This document shows, piece after piece, positions 48,640-60,712 of a stretch of DNA of 64,000 nt (its first letter is position 1; each line of letters opens with the position of its first letter). The position numbers were made by a program, and so were the translations under genes. The notes beneath the pieces were generated by a model. That model ran no database searches. It was given only the letters and a program-made list of their open reading frames with translations, and was not told the DNA's origin. Origin of the DNA: Berghia stephanieae (Eukaryota; Mollusca; Gastropoda; Nudibranchia; Aeolidiidae); contig CM067447.1 of NCBI GenBank assembly GCA_034508935.3, positions 30,424,070-30,488,069 on the forward strand. The letters are read 5' to 3'.

Positions 48640-49529
48640 GGGAGCGTTCACATATTACGTCATCAGCTAGGGGGGGAGGGGGGGTCTACCAAATGTTGAC
48701 ATGTGTTGACATGGGGGAGGGGGGGGGGGGGGTCAGACCCAAGATGATGTCATCAAAACATAGGCAAATTAAGCCTATTTCAAAGTTTGTTCCTTTCAAA
48801 ACAGCTAAAGATAAATTGCTATGATGAGTATTGCCCATCTCTCAAGAAACAAGATGGGAAAGGGGTATCACTTCTCAAAAGGCGAACTTGCCCTAAATGT
48901 TCATTGTATCACTCCTCGACCACAGCAATGAAAGACCATTCACGAAAATGCGGCATACAAGAAGAACAGCAAATGGGAGAAAATGATGACGATGAAGATG
49001 AAATTGATGATACTATTTATAGTACATTGCCAGAGGCCCAAGGCAGAAACATTTTTGAATCAATTAATTTTATGTTTGGAAATTGAAACAGAAATTCATT
49101 CCACAAAAAGACTAATATGCTATAAAATAATTTGCCTCCTATACTATTTTAAATTACACTTTCTGAATTTTTTTAAATAGCACCTGCACCAAGTAGCCTA
49201 ATTTAAATAATGTTTGTTAGATTTTATCTTTGCAAATTTAAATTTTATGTCCCCATTGTATCGTAAAACATAAATTATAAACAGTTTCTGAAATTAATAA
49301 AATGTCTGAATGTGTTTTATCAAACGTTGATAATCAATGTTTATGGTTTGAAAAACGAATAATAAATATTGTGAAATTAAAATTATCTTTTAGTTTTTAT
49401 TAAATTAGATGACGTCATCATCTGTTGGGGGGGGGGGGGGGTCAGGTCAATGATGACAAGTGATGATTTGGGGGAGGGGGGGGGTCTAAAAAGGGCAAAT
49501 TTTTGATGACGTAATATGTGAACGCTCCC
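48640..49529 (+). mobile_element. Harbinger-like non-autonomous DNA transposon, 890 bp
   Basis: Ends are near-perfect inverted repeats starting GGGAGCGTTCACATATTACG (left) and mirrored at 49,504-49,529. TTA flanks both ends (48,637-48,639 and 49,530-49,532). TTA/TWA duplications and GGG-initial repeats fit PIF/Harbinger. G-runs and gatgatgtcatca/gatgacgtcatc blocks are subterminal on both sides. No transposase; the middle holds a zinc-finger-like open segment. Confidence 0.75.
48802..49086 (+). CDS. C2HC zinc-finger segment carried inside the Harbinger-like element
   Basis: An open frame of about 95 codons without an ATG at its start, preceded by an acceptor-like cctttcaaaacag (ending 48,801). 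It contains CPKCSLYHSSTTAMKDHSRK followed by C (C-x2-C-x12-H-x4-C), an acidic stretch ENDDDEDEIDD and a C-terminal NIFESINFMFGN before a stop at 49,084-49,086. I infer either a terminal exon captured from a host or transposon gene, or the remnant of an accessory protein of the parent element. AT-rich 3' UTR-like sequence follows. Confidence 0.45.
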   Translation, partial: QLKINCYDEYCPSLKKQDGKGVSLLKRRTCPKCSLYHSSTTAMKDHSRKCGIQEEQQMGENDDDEDEIDDTIYSTLPEAQGRNIFESINFMFGN

Positions 49530-49725
49530 TTAGGATGTGAATAATTTATTTATTCTAACTCTTTCTGTTACATTCTCCGACAACGTTGTTTCATCCTGTT
49601 GGAATCGTTAGGGAGGTTCTTTAAGTTCTAGTGTCTGGGAGGAATGCTGTTGTGTTCAGCCATTTGGCACTAGTATTAGTTTTGTTTCCAGACGTAGGTT
49701 TCTTGCGCATGTGTGTACGTGTGCG

Positions 49726-50035
49726 GCTATGTGTTCTAGTGGTATAACACTCGCTTTCGGATCGGAAGGTCCTGGGTTCGAGTTTCGCTCGGCACATAGT
49801 TGAGTCCTTGGAAAAGGCTCTTTACTCACATTCTCTCACCGTACTCAGGTGTAAAATGAGTACCTGGCCGTTAACAGCGTTGTCTGTCCGAAAAATTGTA
49901 ATATCACCTAACAGGCATCATGTTCCGTCCTAAATATTAAGTGTTGCTGTTGGCCAGGGACCCCTTGTACAGCGATTTGGGCACGTTAAGTGGATATTGC
50001 TCTATATAAAAGCTCATTTTATTTAAAGCTCATTT
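49726..50035 (+). mobile_element. tRNA-derived SINE, family C, near full length
   Basis: A tRNA-like head with A box tctagtggtataac (49,736) and B box ggttcgagtttcg (49,776). The body includes ggaaaaggctctttactcac and gtgtaaaatgagtacctggc. The 3' end, gcacgttaagtggatatt and gctctatataaaa, resembles the 3' end of the CR1/L2-like LINE at 13,890-13,935. Same family as 61,067-61,325 and 63,148-63,424. Confidence 0.8.
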
Positions 50036-50394
50036 TTACATGTGTGGATGTGAGCTTATGTCGATGAGAGCTGGATGCATTGTAATGTGGGGGGGGGGGG
50101 GGGGTAGTGGTTGTATCATTTACTTGTTTGCTTCGAAGTACTGGGATAACCTTATTCATTAAGATAACTATCTAAATGTTATGTCACAAGCAATCATTGT
50201 TTTATGAGACTTGGAAATTTCAGCTTATTGCACCGGAATGTTGGCATCATTAATTGAAAAAGGAATGCTTGTGGAAGTGTTGGATTTTAGTAGTCTGTTG
50301 TTTTTAAGGATTAATTTATTTTCGGTTTAGGCGTTATCAGTTTTGTGAAAGTGATAGCACACCTAAATAAGTAATATTTTTGGACAGTTTTTCA
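50036..50394. other. intergenic, no gene recognised
   Basis: A G-run near 50,089-50,104; otherwise nothing supportable. Confidence 0.5.
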
Positions 50395-51310
50395 GGGCAT
50401 GCTGGGAAAATTTAATGATGACAAGAAAGAAATGATCATTTTTGGAATGAGGTATCAACTCTCAAAAATATCTACAAATGAGATACTCGTGGGTGAAAAT
50501 GCAATAAAACCTAGATCTTGTGTGAGAAATCGTGGGGTGTATTTAGATCAAGGGTTGTCCATGGAAGATCATGTTAAAAAAGTATGTCAATGTTGGAATT
50601 ATCCTATTAGAAACATTGGAAGAATCAGACATATTGATGAGGATATTACAAATATGCTTGTTAATTCTTTTATTACTAGCAGATTAGATTATTGTAATGC
50701 CCTTCTCATTGGCTGTCAAAGCAGATTAATTCATCAACTACAAAAAAAATTCAAAATAAAGTGGCTAGACTTATAACATTAACGAAAAAAAAGACCATAT
50801 AACACCAATTCTCCAGGAATTGCACTGGCTTCCTGTGAAGTTTAGGATAGAATTTAAGATATTGTGCTATGTTTTTAGATGTCTGGATGGATTGGCATAT
50901 GAATATTTGCAGGAACTGATTAAAAATATGAAAACACTCGAAATTTAAGATCCTCTCAGTCCCAACTTCTAAAGGTTACCACCTCAAAATCCACTTTTGG
51001 TGAAAAAAAAACAAAAGCCATTTGCATCCATTGCTCCATGCCTATGGGACGCACTCAGTCCTCGAACAAAGTACTGTGAAAATTTATCATCTTTCAAGAA
51101 ATGTCTGAATACTGAGTTGTTCCGTAAGGCATATTTTTTTATGAAATAGATGGTGCTTAGATTTTGTTTCTGTATTCATGCTTATTATGTTGTGTCGTGA
51201 TTCTTATTTATTTTTGTTTTGTTTGTTTGTTTTTTTCAACATTTATTATGTAAAGCGCCGCAGAGCACAATTATATAAATTCATTATTTATTATTTTTAT
51301 TACTATTATT
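50395..51310 (+). pseudogene. CR1/L2-like LINE 3' end, second copy
   Basis: KFNDDKKEMIIFGMRYQLSK, STNEILVGENAIKPRSCVRN, GVYLDQGLSMEDHVKKV, NIGRIRHIDEDITNMLVNS and TSRLDYCNALLIG, then degenerate coding and a 3' UTR with atgtaaagcgccgcagagca and an AT-rich tail. It is the same family as 6303-7428 plus 13,105-13,965 and is continuous across the site where that copy is interrupted. Confidence 0.82.
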
Positions 51311-52010
51311 ACATGATTCCAATCCAATCACAAATCGGCATACAGAAGGCATGGGCCGAAGGCCGACCAGAGAGGGAGTATAGAGGTTTTGAAGTTTCAA
51401 CGCTAGGAATAAGTTTAAGCTATAGCGGTAGATTTAAGTAAAGTAAGGACATACAAAAGACACCACACTACAGACTGAGTGTGAGGTGGGTGAGTGAGGA
51501 GCAGAGTGTGTATCACTCACCGATGGGTTCTGGCTCCTGCACCTTAAGGGGAAGGGGTTCCCCCCACAGACTACTAGGTCCTGTGTTATCTGTGGCCCCA
51601 CCTACTCCCTAGCCCGGTTATACCGCCGGGGACTCGGTCGCGCCCATAACAAACTCAGTAGAAACAGGGAACAGCACGAGAATGTGTTGTTATGGACACA
51701 ATACTACACGAGAGGCCATATGCAGTAGTCTCTGTCAGACAGGATTATGCGGCGATCAATTCACCTGGAAATGAGAGGTGTTGGGTTCGAAATGCACATC
51801 TATTTCCTTTCAGCAAGCGGGACTTCCGGCCCAGACATTACAGCTCCCCAGTTGGTTTGGACGAATTCAATCCCTCGAGGGGGCGGGGACATAAACTCCT
51901 CTAAACTGGGGCGAAGTTGACAGGCTTTTCCACCACCAAGAGGAGGCACTGGGTGGCAGCGAATCGGCTTCGGTCGAGAACCTGCCTAACGGCAAAATCG
52001 CTTCCTCAAG
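51311..52010 (+). repeat. interspersed repeat R1, copy b
   Basis: Homologous to 13,966-14,460 and, in its last part, to 18,894-19,060. Directly downstream of the LINE tail, as in copy a. No coding capacity. From 52,011 to 52,270 nothing else is recognised. Confidence 0.72.
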
Positions 52011-52273
52011 AAGATGCCTCAGGCGTGACTAATGAGATTGCATTATATGTTCAACCTGAGGTCTATAAAATTAAGCCTCAAAGAAATCAGCCTCCGATAA
52101 TTCAGCAAAGCAGTCAAAACAAACAGCGTACAAAACATTAGAATGAAAGACAGACAGAGCCGACTATTTCCGACATTCACTCTTCCTCTTAGATATTTGA
52201 ATTCAGAGGGTACTGGAGAGTTTGAATAGTATTGAGAGAGGTGACGTTACAAGGGTTGAAGATTAATTTTCTA

Positions 52274-55200
52274 TTAACCGACTGGGACGTTTGACTTGAC
52301 GACCTGATCTGGTGAGGTATTCCATTGGAGGTGTGTCAATTGTGTCCTCAACCTGCACTGGAGTATTTGTTTTTGCATTAAATTTGTTGCAGTTGTAATA
52401 GTAGTAGTAGGGGTGCTTTCATCTCTTGTGTTGCGGTTGTCAGCAAGGGGAGGGGAATACAGTGTGGTATGGGCTTGGAAGGTGGTAGGGATTGGGAGGT
52501 TTGTTTGGGGGGTCTGAGTAAATCTCTCTCTCGTGTGAATGCTGTTTCCACGCAGGATTGTTCCATTCTCGATCATTACCAAGTAACCTCTGGGCTGACT
52601 ATCTTGTTGAATGATAGTTGCTGGGGACCATGTCTTTGCAATTGGGTCTTGGATGTATACTGGTTGGTTTGGCTTAAGCGGTTTTAGATTTGTTGACACT
52701 TTATCATAATCGTGTTTCTGTTTGATTTGCTTTTGGTGCATTCTTCTATTAATCTGCTCCACATTCTGCTTTTAGCCATGCTTGGTACCGGTGTTCTCAC
52801 TGTTCTTTTAAACAGAAGTTCTGATGGGGAAGGTAATAAGTGGTCAATAGGTGTGACTCTCAGTTGTAGGAGGGCCATTTGAGGATTTTGTTTGTTTTCC
52901 CTACTCTTTTTAAGACACGACTTTACTGTCTGTACCATCCTCTCTATCTGGCCGTTGGATTGTGGGAAATATGGGCTTGATGTGACGTGCTCTATGTCCC
53001 ATTCATTCACAAATTCTTTGAATTCATAACTTGTGAATTGTTTTGCATTATCGGTGATTGTTGTTATCGGGATTGTTATTGTTGCAAATACAGAATGCAT
53101 GTAGTCAATCACTTGTCTGCTGGTTGTGCTAGTCAGTGTCTTTACAAAGGGCATCTTGCTGTTGTAGTCAGCAATTAGTAGATAATCTTGACCACCGAAG
53201 CGAAATACGTCTGCTGCCAATTTCTCAAATAGTCTATCTGGGAGTTCTAGTTGCAGAAGTGGCTGACGTGTTTGACATCTTGCATACTTATTGCACGTTT
53301 CACACGACTTGATCTTTTCGATAATGTCTTTAGTCATGCCTATCCAAAACACATTGTCTCTCGCGGCCAGTAGGCATTTTTCTTGGCCTGGTGACTAATA
53401 TGTAGCTTATCCAGGATCATTCTCTGTAGTTTTTTTTTTTGGAATTACAAGTGCTGATCCAATCAGTATGATGCCGTCATCGATGGATAGTAGGTCTTTC
53501 ATGGACCAGTATGGTCGCATTGTTTTTGGGACTTCTTTTATGTTTTCAAGCCACCCATTCATAATTTGAGTTCTGATTATTGAGAGCTCATCATCATTGA
53601 CGGTTTCTTCCTGTAACTCACATTTTCTCTCTTTACTGATCATTATGAAGTGAACAGTTGCATCCAGCTCTATTTCGTCTCCAGGGGTTGGTCTATTTCT
53701 GGACAGAAAATCTGCAAATACCATGGACTGAGTCTCTTTGTCAGGTTTATATTGGATATCAATTTTATACTGCTGGATCTTCAGTAGCATTCTTTGCAAG
53801 CGAGGTGGTGAATTTGAGATGTTTTTAGTTGGATTGTTTCCAATGGCTTATGGTCAGACTGTATTGTAGCTGCTTTCCCATAAATGAAGGTGTGGAATCG
53901 TTCACATGCAAACACAACGGCCAGCAATTCTCGCTCAAAATTTGCGTATCTTTTTTCGCTTTCGGAGAGGCTTTTGGAAGCAAATGCCACAGGCTTCCCA
54001 TCTTGTATCAGTGCTGCCCCTAGGCCTTTTAATGAACTGTCTACTTCTAATGTTGTGTCTTTTGATGTGTCAAAGTAAGACAAACGTATTTGATGATGGA
54101 TGTCATCTTTCAAACGCTGATATAATTTCTCGTGTGATTTATTCCATTGCCATGTGCTGTCCATTTTTAAAAGTTCTCTGAATGCTGTTGTTCTTTCACT
54201 TAGCTTTGGAATGAAAGGGCTTAAGTACTGAATCATTCCTAAGAACGACTGTAAGTCTGCTTTGCACTCTGGGCTAGCTTTTCGTTTTATGTTATCGCAC
54301 TTATCCGGATCTGGTTGTACGCCTTCGGATGTCCATTGAAGACCAAAGAATGTAATCTTGTTTTGTGCAATAAAACATTTTTGACTATTGAACACCAGTC
54401 CATGCTGCTTAGCTACATTCATCAGGTGAATAACGTTTTTGTCATGCTCTTCTTTGTTTTGGCCAAGAACACACACATCATCTGTGATTCCCTCTACTCC
54501 AGGGTAGTTTTCTAATATTTGGTCCATTCTTTTCTGGAATATGTCTTGGGAGACACTAAGACCAAAGGGAAGACGGAGGAACTTATACCGACCGAAAGAC
54601 GAATTAAAGGTGGCCAATAGGCTCGATTCTTTAACCAACCTTATAGCCCAATATCCTTGCTGAGCATCAATTTTTGAGAAGTGTTTAGCACCTGCGAACT
54701 TGTGCGAAATTTCTTCGAAGTAGGCGTTCTGTGATGTTCTCGCTTTATAGCTTTATTCAAATCTCTTGAGTCCAAACACACGCGCAGCTTGCCATTAGAT
54801 TTTCTTCTGAAAGCCAAGGAGTTGACCCAATCTGTTAGTTGGCTCACCTTTTCGATGACACCGTCATTTTCCATATCTTGTAATACCTGGAGCAGCTCAT
54901 CTCTTATGTGGACTGGACATTTTCTAGGAGGGTGTATCACTGGTGTTGCACCATCCTTTAATGTGATATAGAATTCATCTTTGAAGGTTCCAATGGTATC
55001 AAAGCCCTCTGCATAGTCTTCTTTCAACTTGTTGATTGTTAATTTCTGGGTTTCTCCTTGAGCTTGGATAGCACAATTTATTTTTACGAGCCCTTGATCT
55101 CGAGACGTTTCCAAGCCAATAATGTTAGGACTATTGGATTCAACAACAAAGAAACTAATCATGTTGCCTTTGCACAGTACGTCAAGGCATCCCATCTGTT

Positions 55201-56604
55201 TGATTGGTGCTCCGCCATAACCCGATAGACTAAGTTTGCTTGCGGACAGGATTGTCTGCAAATCGTGTTTGTCGCCATGGAACTTTTCAGAGTATATTTG
55301 TTTTAATGCTCTGCAAGTGATAATATTGGCATTAGCTCCTGCATCTACTTTTACTTTGAGATTCATGGTCTGATCCTCTTTCCCAGGGACAACTATGGGA
55401 ATTCTTGTAAGATTATCATCACTTCTGTGTTGTTTATTAGTTGACAGGGTGTCATTATTGAATTGAAATTCTTCATCGCTACTATCAGGATCTGCATTTA
55501 GGTTGTGCAGTTTTTTGTGACCAAAACTGGGTTTAGAAGCTCTGTCTTTTACTTCTTTTTTATAATTGAAGTTGTTCTTGCCATGGTTCCTTGGTGGGTT
55601 GTCAGATTTTGACAGGCATACTTTTGCCCATTGGTTGGGTTTTTTTACAGTTTTTGCACACTGACCCGAATGGTGGACACTTCCTAGCTTCATGATAAAG
55701 GCCACATTTGTTACATTTGCTCTTCGATTTCATTTTAATTGTATCAAGTCTGGCTGGTTTTTCAATGTCTGTTGCAGCCGTGACGTATTCTGTAGCATGT
55801 TTTATCGATGATTCATGGCTTTTGAGCATTGTTATTGCTGTTTTCAAGTCTAATAACTCTCCCTTTTCAATCAATCTCTTTTTTTTTTTCTTAATTATAT
55901 TTACATCCCTTTATCAGTTGTTTCAGGAGTCTTTCGTTCTGTGCAGCTTCGTCTTGGAATGAGCATTTAGCAGTTTTATCTTTTAGTCGCAGTAGGAATG
56001 CTTCTATCGACTCTTCCTGTCCTTGGCATTGTGCTTGAAGTTCTACTCTTTGAACCCATTTGTTCGGGTTTTTACCAAAAAATCTTCGAAAATTTTCCAA
56101 ACATGTGTTGGTATCTTCTTGTCTGCATCTGTCAATTTTGGGGACTGAAACAAGTCTCTTCCTTTCGTTCCAGACGATAGCAATATGTAATGCTATTTGT
56201 TAACATCACTGACTCCATTGATAATGAAGAAAGACTCCATGAATTCTTTCCATTCATAATACGAGTGTTGCTTATTGTCATTATCCCAATTTAGATAGGG
56301 CATAGGGACTTGGTGAGAAACCATACCATTTGTTTAGCTCAAATGTTGACAATACTTATCTTGATTAACTGTTGTGGGTATTTTTCATCGCTGCCACCAT
56401 GTTATATTTATTTATGACACCTACAAACAACAAGAGTGATTTGATTAGTTTTAAGAAGCTTTATTGACTTTCAGGGATAACCTTCCAAAACGAGAACCGG
56501 AAATCAAAACAATAACAACTATAGTAGTGTTTCTAAACGTAACAATAAAATGAGTGATATGATATTGACGTGACTCATACAATAACAATATATATATTGT
56601 GACA
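52274..56604 (-). mobile_element. broken Ty3/gypsy LTR retrotransposon
   Basis: Minus-strand fossil. A 205-bp LTR (56,400-56,604, TGTCAC...ATAACA with an aataaa signal) is followed by a primer-binding site TGGTGGCAGCG. Parts in order: gag region (about 56,100-55,600) with a zinc-knuckle-like CNKCGLYHEARKCPP; aspartic protease (VDAGANANI, about 55,350); RT (about 54,900-54,200, TDDVCVL in the active-site block); RNase H (VDSSLKGLGAALI, QSDHKPLETI, about 54,030-53,830); integrase (CETCNKYA, AADVFRFGG, ITDNAKQFTS, NGQIERMVQT, about 53,350-52,690); and a C-terminal tail to 52,274. Domain order is the usual protease-RT-RNase H-integrase. A matching LTR beyond the integrase end was not found. Several breaks, roughly half a dozen; older than the element at 20.9 kb. 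Confidence 0.83.
56400..56604 (-). repeat. 5' LTR of the minus-strand gypsy element
   Basis: Bounded by the TG...CA signature and the adjacent TGG primer-binding site on the minus strand. Length 205 bp is inferred from these signals because no second LTR is available for comparison. Confidence 0.6.
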
Positions 56605-56624
56605 ATTATTGCTATTATTGATCA

Positions 56625-56640
56625 TAATAATAATAATAAT

Positions 56641-56677
<37 letters not shown>

Positions 56678-56764
56678 TAATAATAATAAATAATAATAAT
56701 AATAATAATAATAATAATTAATAATAATAATAATAATATATAAAAATATTAATAATAATTAATA

Positions 56765-56832
<68 letters not shown>

Positions 56833-57003
56833 TCATATAATATAATATAAATAATAATATATAATAATAATAATAATATAATAATAAAATAAAATAAATA
56901 ATAAAAGAAAAGAAGAAGAAGAAGAAAGAAGAAGAAGAAGAAGAAGAAGAAGAAGAAGAAGAAGAAGAAGAAGAAGAAGAAGAAGAAGAAGAAGAAGAAG
57001 AAT
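56625..57003. repeat. (AAT)n then (AAG)n microsatellite
   Basis: AAT with interruptions to about 56,900, then AAG to 57,003. It abuts the gypsy LTR. Confidence 0.96.
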
Positions 57004-57150
57004 ATTACTACCATTAACAATGACAATAATAAATGATGACTCCTGATAGGTTCCAATGCTTTGAATAAGATAAGGCTAAGACATTGTTCATGCCTCCCAC
57101 TAACCCCCGCCTCCGCTAACCCCCCCCCCCACCCCCCTTCCTCCAGCCAT

Positions 57151-57237
57151 TAATCCTGTATATAACGACCACCTGTCTATAACGACCACTTTGGCCGTAG
57201 ATTGTGCGTGGTCGTTATAGACAGGTTTGACTGTATT
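57151..57237. mobile_element. solo end of a pogo/Tc1-like DNA transposon
   Basis: Reading the minus strand from 57,237: TACAGTCAAACCTGTC, then TATAACGACCAC repeated in both orientations. This terminal pattern is common in invertebrate Tc1/pogo-type elements and starts at a TA dinucleotide. Only this short end is present. Confidence 0.5.
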
Positions 57238-57239
57238 TT

Positions 57240-58173
57240 AGGAAAAAAAATAATTTAAGATCGCTCGTAATTATTAAAATAAAAGTTCTTGATTCAGACA
57301 AAATATATTTCATGACAAGCACAACTGACAGCAGCACCTCGATCCATCTAAAACAATTTTCGTGACAAAAAGTATAGAAAGACATATTTAGACAAAACCC
57401 CATGAAAATCGGTACATCGGATCGGTCTATTCATAAACTAGAACTAGGCGCAATAGTTATGCCATCACTTAACTATATCCACTGTCTTTTATATTACCCA
57501 AAAGAAAGTGAAAACAATAGTTAACAACTACGTATCTAAAGGTAAACAAATATTCAAAGCAAACAATCTTAAATAAGAAACGGAAGGCGTCATTGAATTT
57601 GCCCTATATCCTTCTTGTTTCTCTCTCTTCCAACACTTCGTCAAAACAACATGGCGGTCTCCTTACTCTGATTGCCTTTCATTCACTAATTGATAGCTTA
57701 CAAATAAAAATAAAAATAACATGAACAATCATAAATGTAATGTTTAAAACAAAAGAGCATTCACTTCTTTAGTTCGGGAGATTATTTATATATAAATGAT
57801 ATCGCCTCATTAAGGTTAAGGAATCACTTTTCTCACACTTTCTTTCCAACAGTCTACCAGACCCCGATAGGACGTGCTTCAAATAGATATAGTTAAAAAT
57901 GATTAATTATAAGACAAAAATATTTTTAAAAACAAGTTAGTGCCAATTTAACTACTTACATAATGTGCTGAGACTAAGAACAAAAGTTATAATAGAAAGC
58001 GGGTTAAGCAACAACCAGTACTCTCAATAGAATTGTCGAGTTGGGTACGGAATTTTCGGTTTGAAAGAAGGAGTTCAAGAACGTCACGCTTGGATTACGT
58101 AATAATTGCAAACAATTTTAACACAAGTACAGGCTCATGAATTTCATCGATTTTCATTGATCAGCGGTCTCAT
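57240..58173. other. intergenic, no gene recognised
   Basis: AT-rich, no supportable coding or repeat signal. Confidence 0.5.
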
Positions 58174-58989
58174 ATGTGACCCTTCGCCTCGAAGCGGTAT
58201 TAAGTCGGGATTTGGAAAGCGAGGAAAATCGGGTTTAAAGTGAAAAAGGTCAAAATGATCAAATTTCAGTTTTGGTTGTTTCAGAAACTACACTCATTTT
58301 TCTACACAAAAACATAATAATTGAACATAAATATTTGCGATAAGTTGTGCAATTTCAAGTTTTAAAATACACCTATCAGTAACGCATTCAACACGAGAGT
58401 TGCCTTTCCCTCAGATAGCCACCATATCCAAAGCTTAATAATACTACGTGCTTTCTCTGACCAATAACTTGTTAGGTATCACAGCAAAGGGCGTGTCTTT
58501 ATCTATCTCATAGAATGCATGGCTAAATCGGCAGTTACATGGTTCAACCAATAATGAACTTTAAAAACTGTAAACAAGACTAGCATTTTCCCTAACAACC
58601 TTACAAATAAGAGATTCTCATTGGTCGAAACTGATCACATGCGTCTCAAAGTTTGGCATGGTCAACGCTTGCATGCTTTGTGTGTGTGTGTTAGTGTGTG
58701 TGTGTGTGCTTGCGCATTTTGATACACACCACGTGTTCTTATTTCTTTGTCTAACTGCATGTATAATGAGGCGAAGTACCTATCTTTCGGAAATTTAACA
58801 CTAGCTAAGTCTTAACGTTATTTAAATTACTTTGTTATGAACAACAGTTTCATTGACTTAGAGATTGCCTACGATAAGCATCTTTAAAATAAAAAAGCAG
58901 AAAAGTAAAAAAAAGCCTTCCAAAATTAATGAACTGCGGATAGTAATACTAACAAAAAATGAAACCGATAAATGTATGGGATAGATAAA

Positions 58990-58994
58990 CTGAC

Positions 58995-59073
<79 letters not shown>

Positions 59074-59130
59074 TGATAGATAGATAGATAGATGATAGAA
59101 GAAGATTTATGAAAATGAGAGAGAGAGAGC

Positions 59131-59179
<49 letters not shown>

Positions 59180-59265
59180 TCGGATGCAGAGCGAAAGAGA
59201 TAGGTTGAGAGGAATATATTTTTGATAAAGAGAAATATGTGGGGGGGGGGGGGGGGGGGGGGGGG

Positions 59266-59306
<41 letters not shown>

Positions 59307-59310
59307 AGAT
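58990..59310. repeat. (GATA)n, (GA)n, G-run, (GA)n block
   Basis: GATA tetranucleotides 58,996-59,095, GA 59,117-59,175, a G-run of about 28 at 59,239-59,266, GA to 59,309. Confidence 0.95.
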
Positions 59311-59727
59311 TAATTTTCATCGAATTATGGACGGTGTGGGGTGGGGGTGGGGATTAAAACCATCCACAATGTTTGCGAACGCTAAGCAAAAGGGGAGGAG
59401 AATTTACATAGCTGACAATTGACCACAAGGTGAGATAACTAGTGACATGTCCTAAACAACTGGAGTTCTAGCTCTAAGAAGAAGATTCAATTACAAGATT
59501 TCATGCAGGTCATTGCAAAATAAGCCCCACCCCTCCTCCTCAAGCTGTCAACTGACTCAAAATGGAAACAATGTAACAAATGATTTGACAAGTCTAATTT
59601 TATTCAAATGCAATCTCATTGGTCAATATGTTTCCAATTGATTGACTTTGACTTCTTATGAAACAAAGGTCTTTTCTATATCCTACCAATTCTTTGCTCC
59701 GCCTCCCCTCCTTTATATCTAGCTCAA

Positions 59728-59730
59728 TCG

Positions 59731-59778
<48 letters not shown>

Positions 59779-59906
59779 CCCCCCCCCCCCCCCCTTTCTT
59801 TCCCCCCCCCCCCCCCCCCCCCCCACACCACTTCCCATCAACCACACACACACACACACCCCACACACACACCACTTTTCCTCCTGTCCTCTTCAGTGCA
59901 CAAGCG

Positions 59907-59957
<51 letters not shown>

Positions 59958-60020
59958 ATATCTCTCTCGTGTGTGTGTGTGTGTGTGTATTCGTGTGTGT
60001 TTGTGTGTATTCGTGTGTGC

Positions 60021-60051
<31 letters not shown>

Positions 60052-60055
60052 GTGC
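59728..60055. repeat. (CT)n, C-runs, (CA)n, (CT)n, (TG)n block
   Basis: CT at 59,731-59,775, two C-runs at 59,778-59,824, CA at 59,841-59,872, CT at 59,917-59,950, TG at 59,968-60,050. Its base composition mirrors the 59.0-59.3 kb block in inverse complement. Confidence 0.93.
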
Positions 60056-60712
60056 GTGCAAGTTTCTCTTCCTTGCTCTCTCATCCTCTTTCTTGTTATT
60101 TCTCTCTCTGTCAACACGGCAATACGTTGTTTCAAACTGTACTGAAAATAGTAGCTGTTCTTTAACTTTTGACATTTTGAAATCGTATTTCTTCTATTAA
60201 ATAAAACAAAAATGTCATCATAATAATCCTTATTTCATTGATTGTTTAATTAAATGTCAAAAACCCGTCAACAAGTGAACAATTTCATGAAGCTGCAGGT
60301 AATTATTTGTGTTTGTTTTTTTATTAATTCTGGAGCATCTTACCTAATAATAAATAACTACAAAAGTAATAATTGCATTATTGTAAAAAATTATGTGCGT
60401 ATTATTAAATATATGTTCTAAGCTCATGACAAATTTTATTTCTTTTGTTAAATTTTCAATGCCGTATCCAAGGAGTTACCTTTGCCACTTGATTCGACTG
60501 CGAGAAAAAGGTGCTTCAACTTCAAAGTCGATTTCCTCAAAACTTGGCTTTTACATTCTCCCTACTTCTATCGGCCATATCTCGGCAATGAATAATCAGA
60601 ATTTTATAAATTTGGTATCAAATTTTTAGGCTTAAAATAAGCTTTGATTGGGCACAAAAAAACCCAAAATTGAAAATCCCGACTTAATACCGTTTCGGGC
60701 GAAGGGTCAATG

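Larger units (their letters stand above)
58177..60709. mobile_element. 2.5-kb terminal-inverted-repeat element without transposase
   Basis: Left end TGACCCTTCGCC, then CGGTATTAAGTCGGGATTT, is mirrored at the right end (60,709 backwards) over about 37 bp with one indel and two mismatches. ATG flanks both sides (58,174-58,176 and 60,710-60,712), a possible 3-bp duplication. No protein is recognisable inside. The middle (58,980-60,055) is a dense set of microsatellites and C/G-runs. Superfamily not assigned. Confidence 0.68.

Noticed and set aside
59600-60200. 191- and 180-codon open frames
   Set aside because: Composed of CT, CA, TG and C/G-run translations; no domain.
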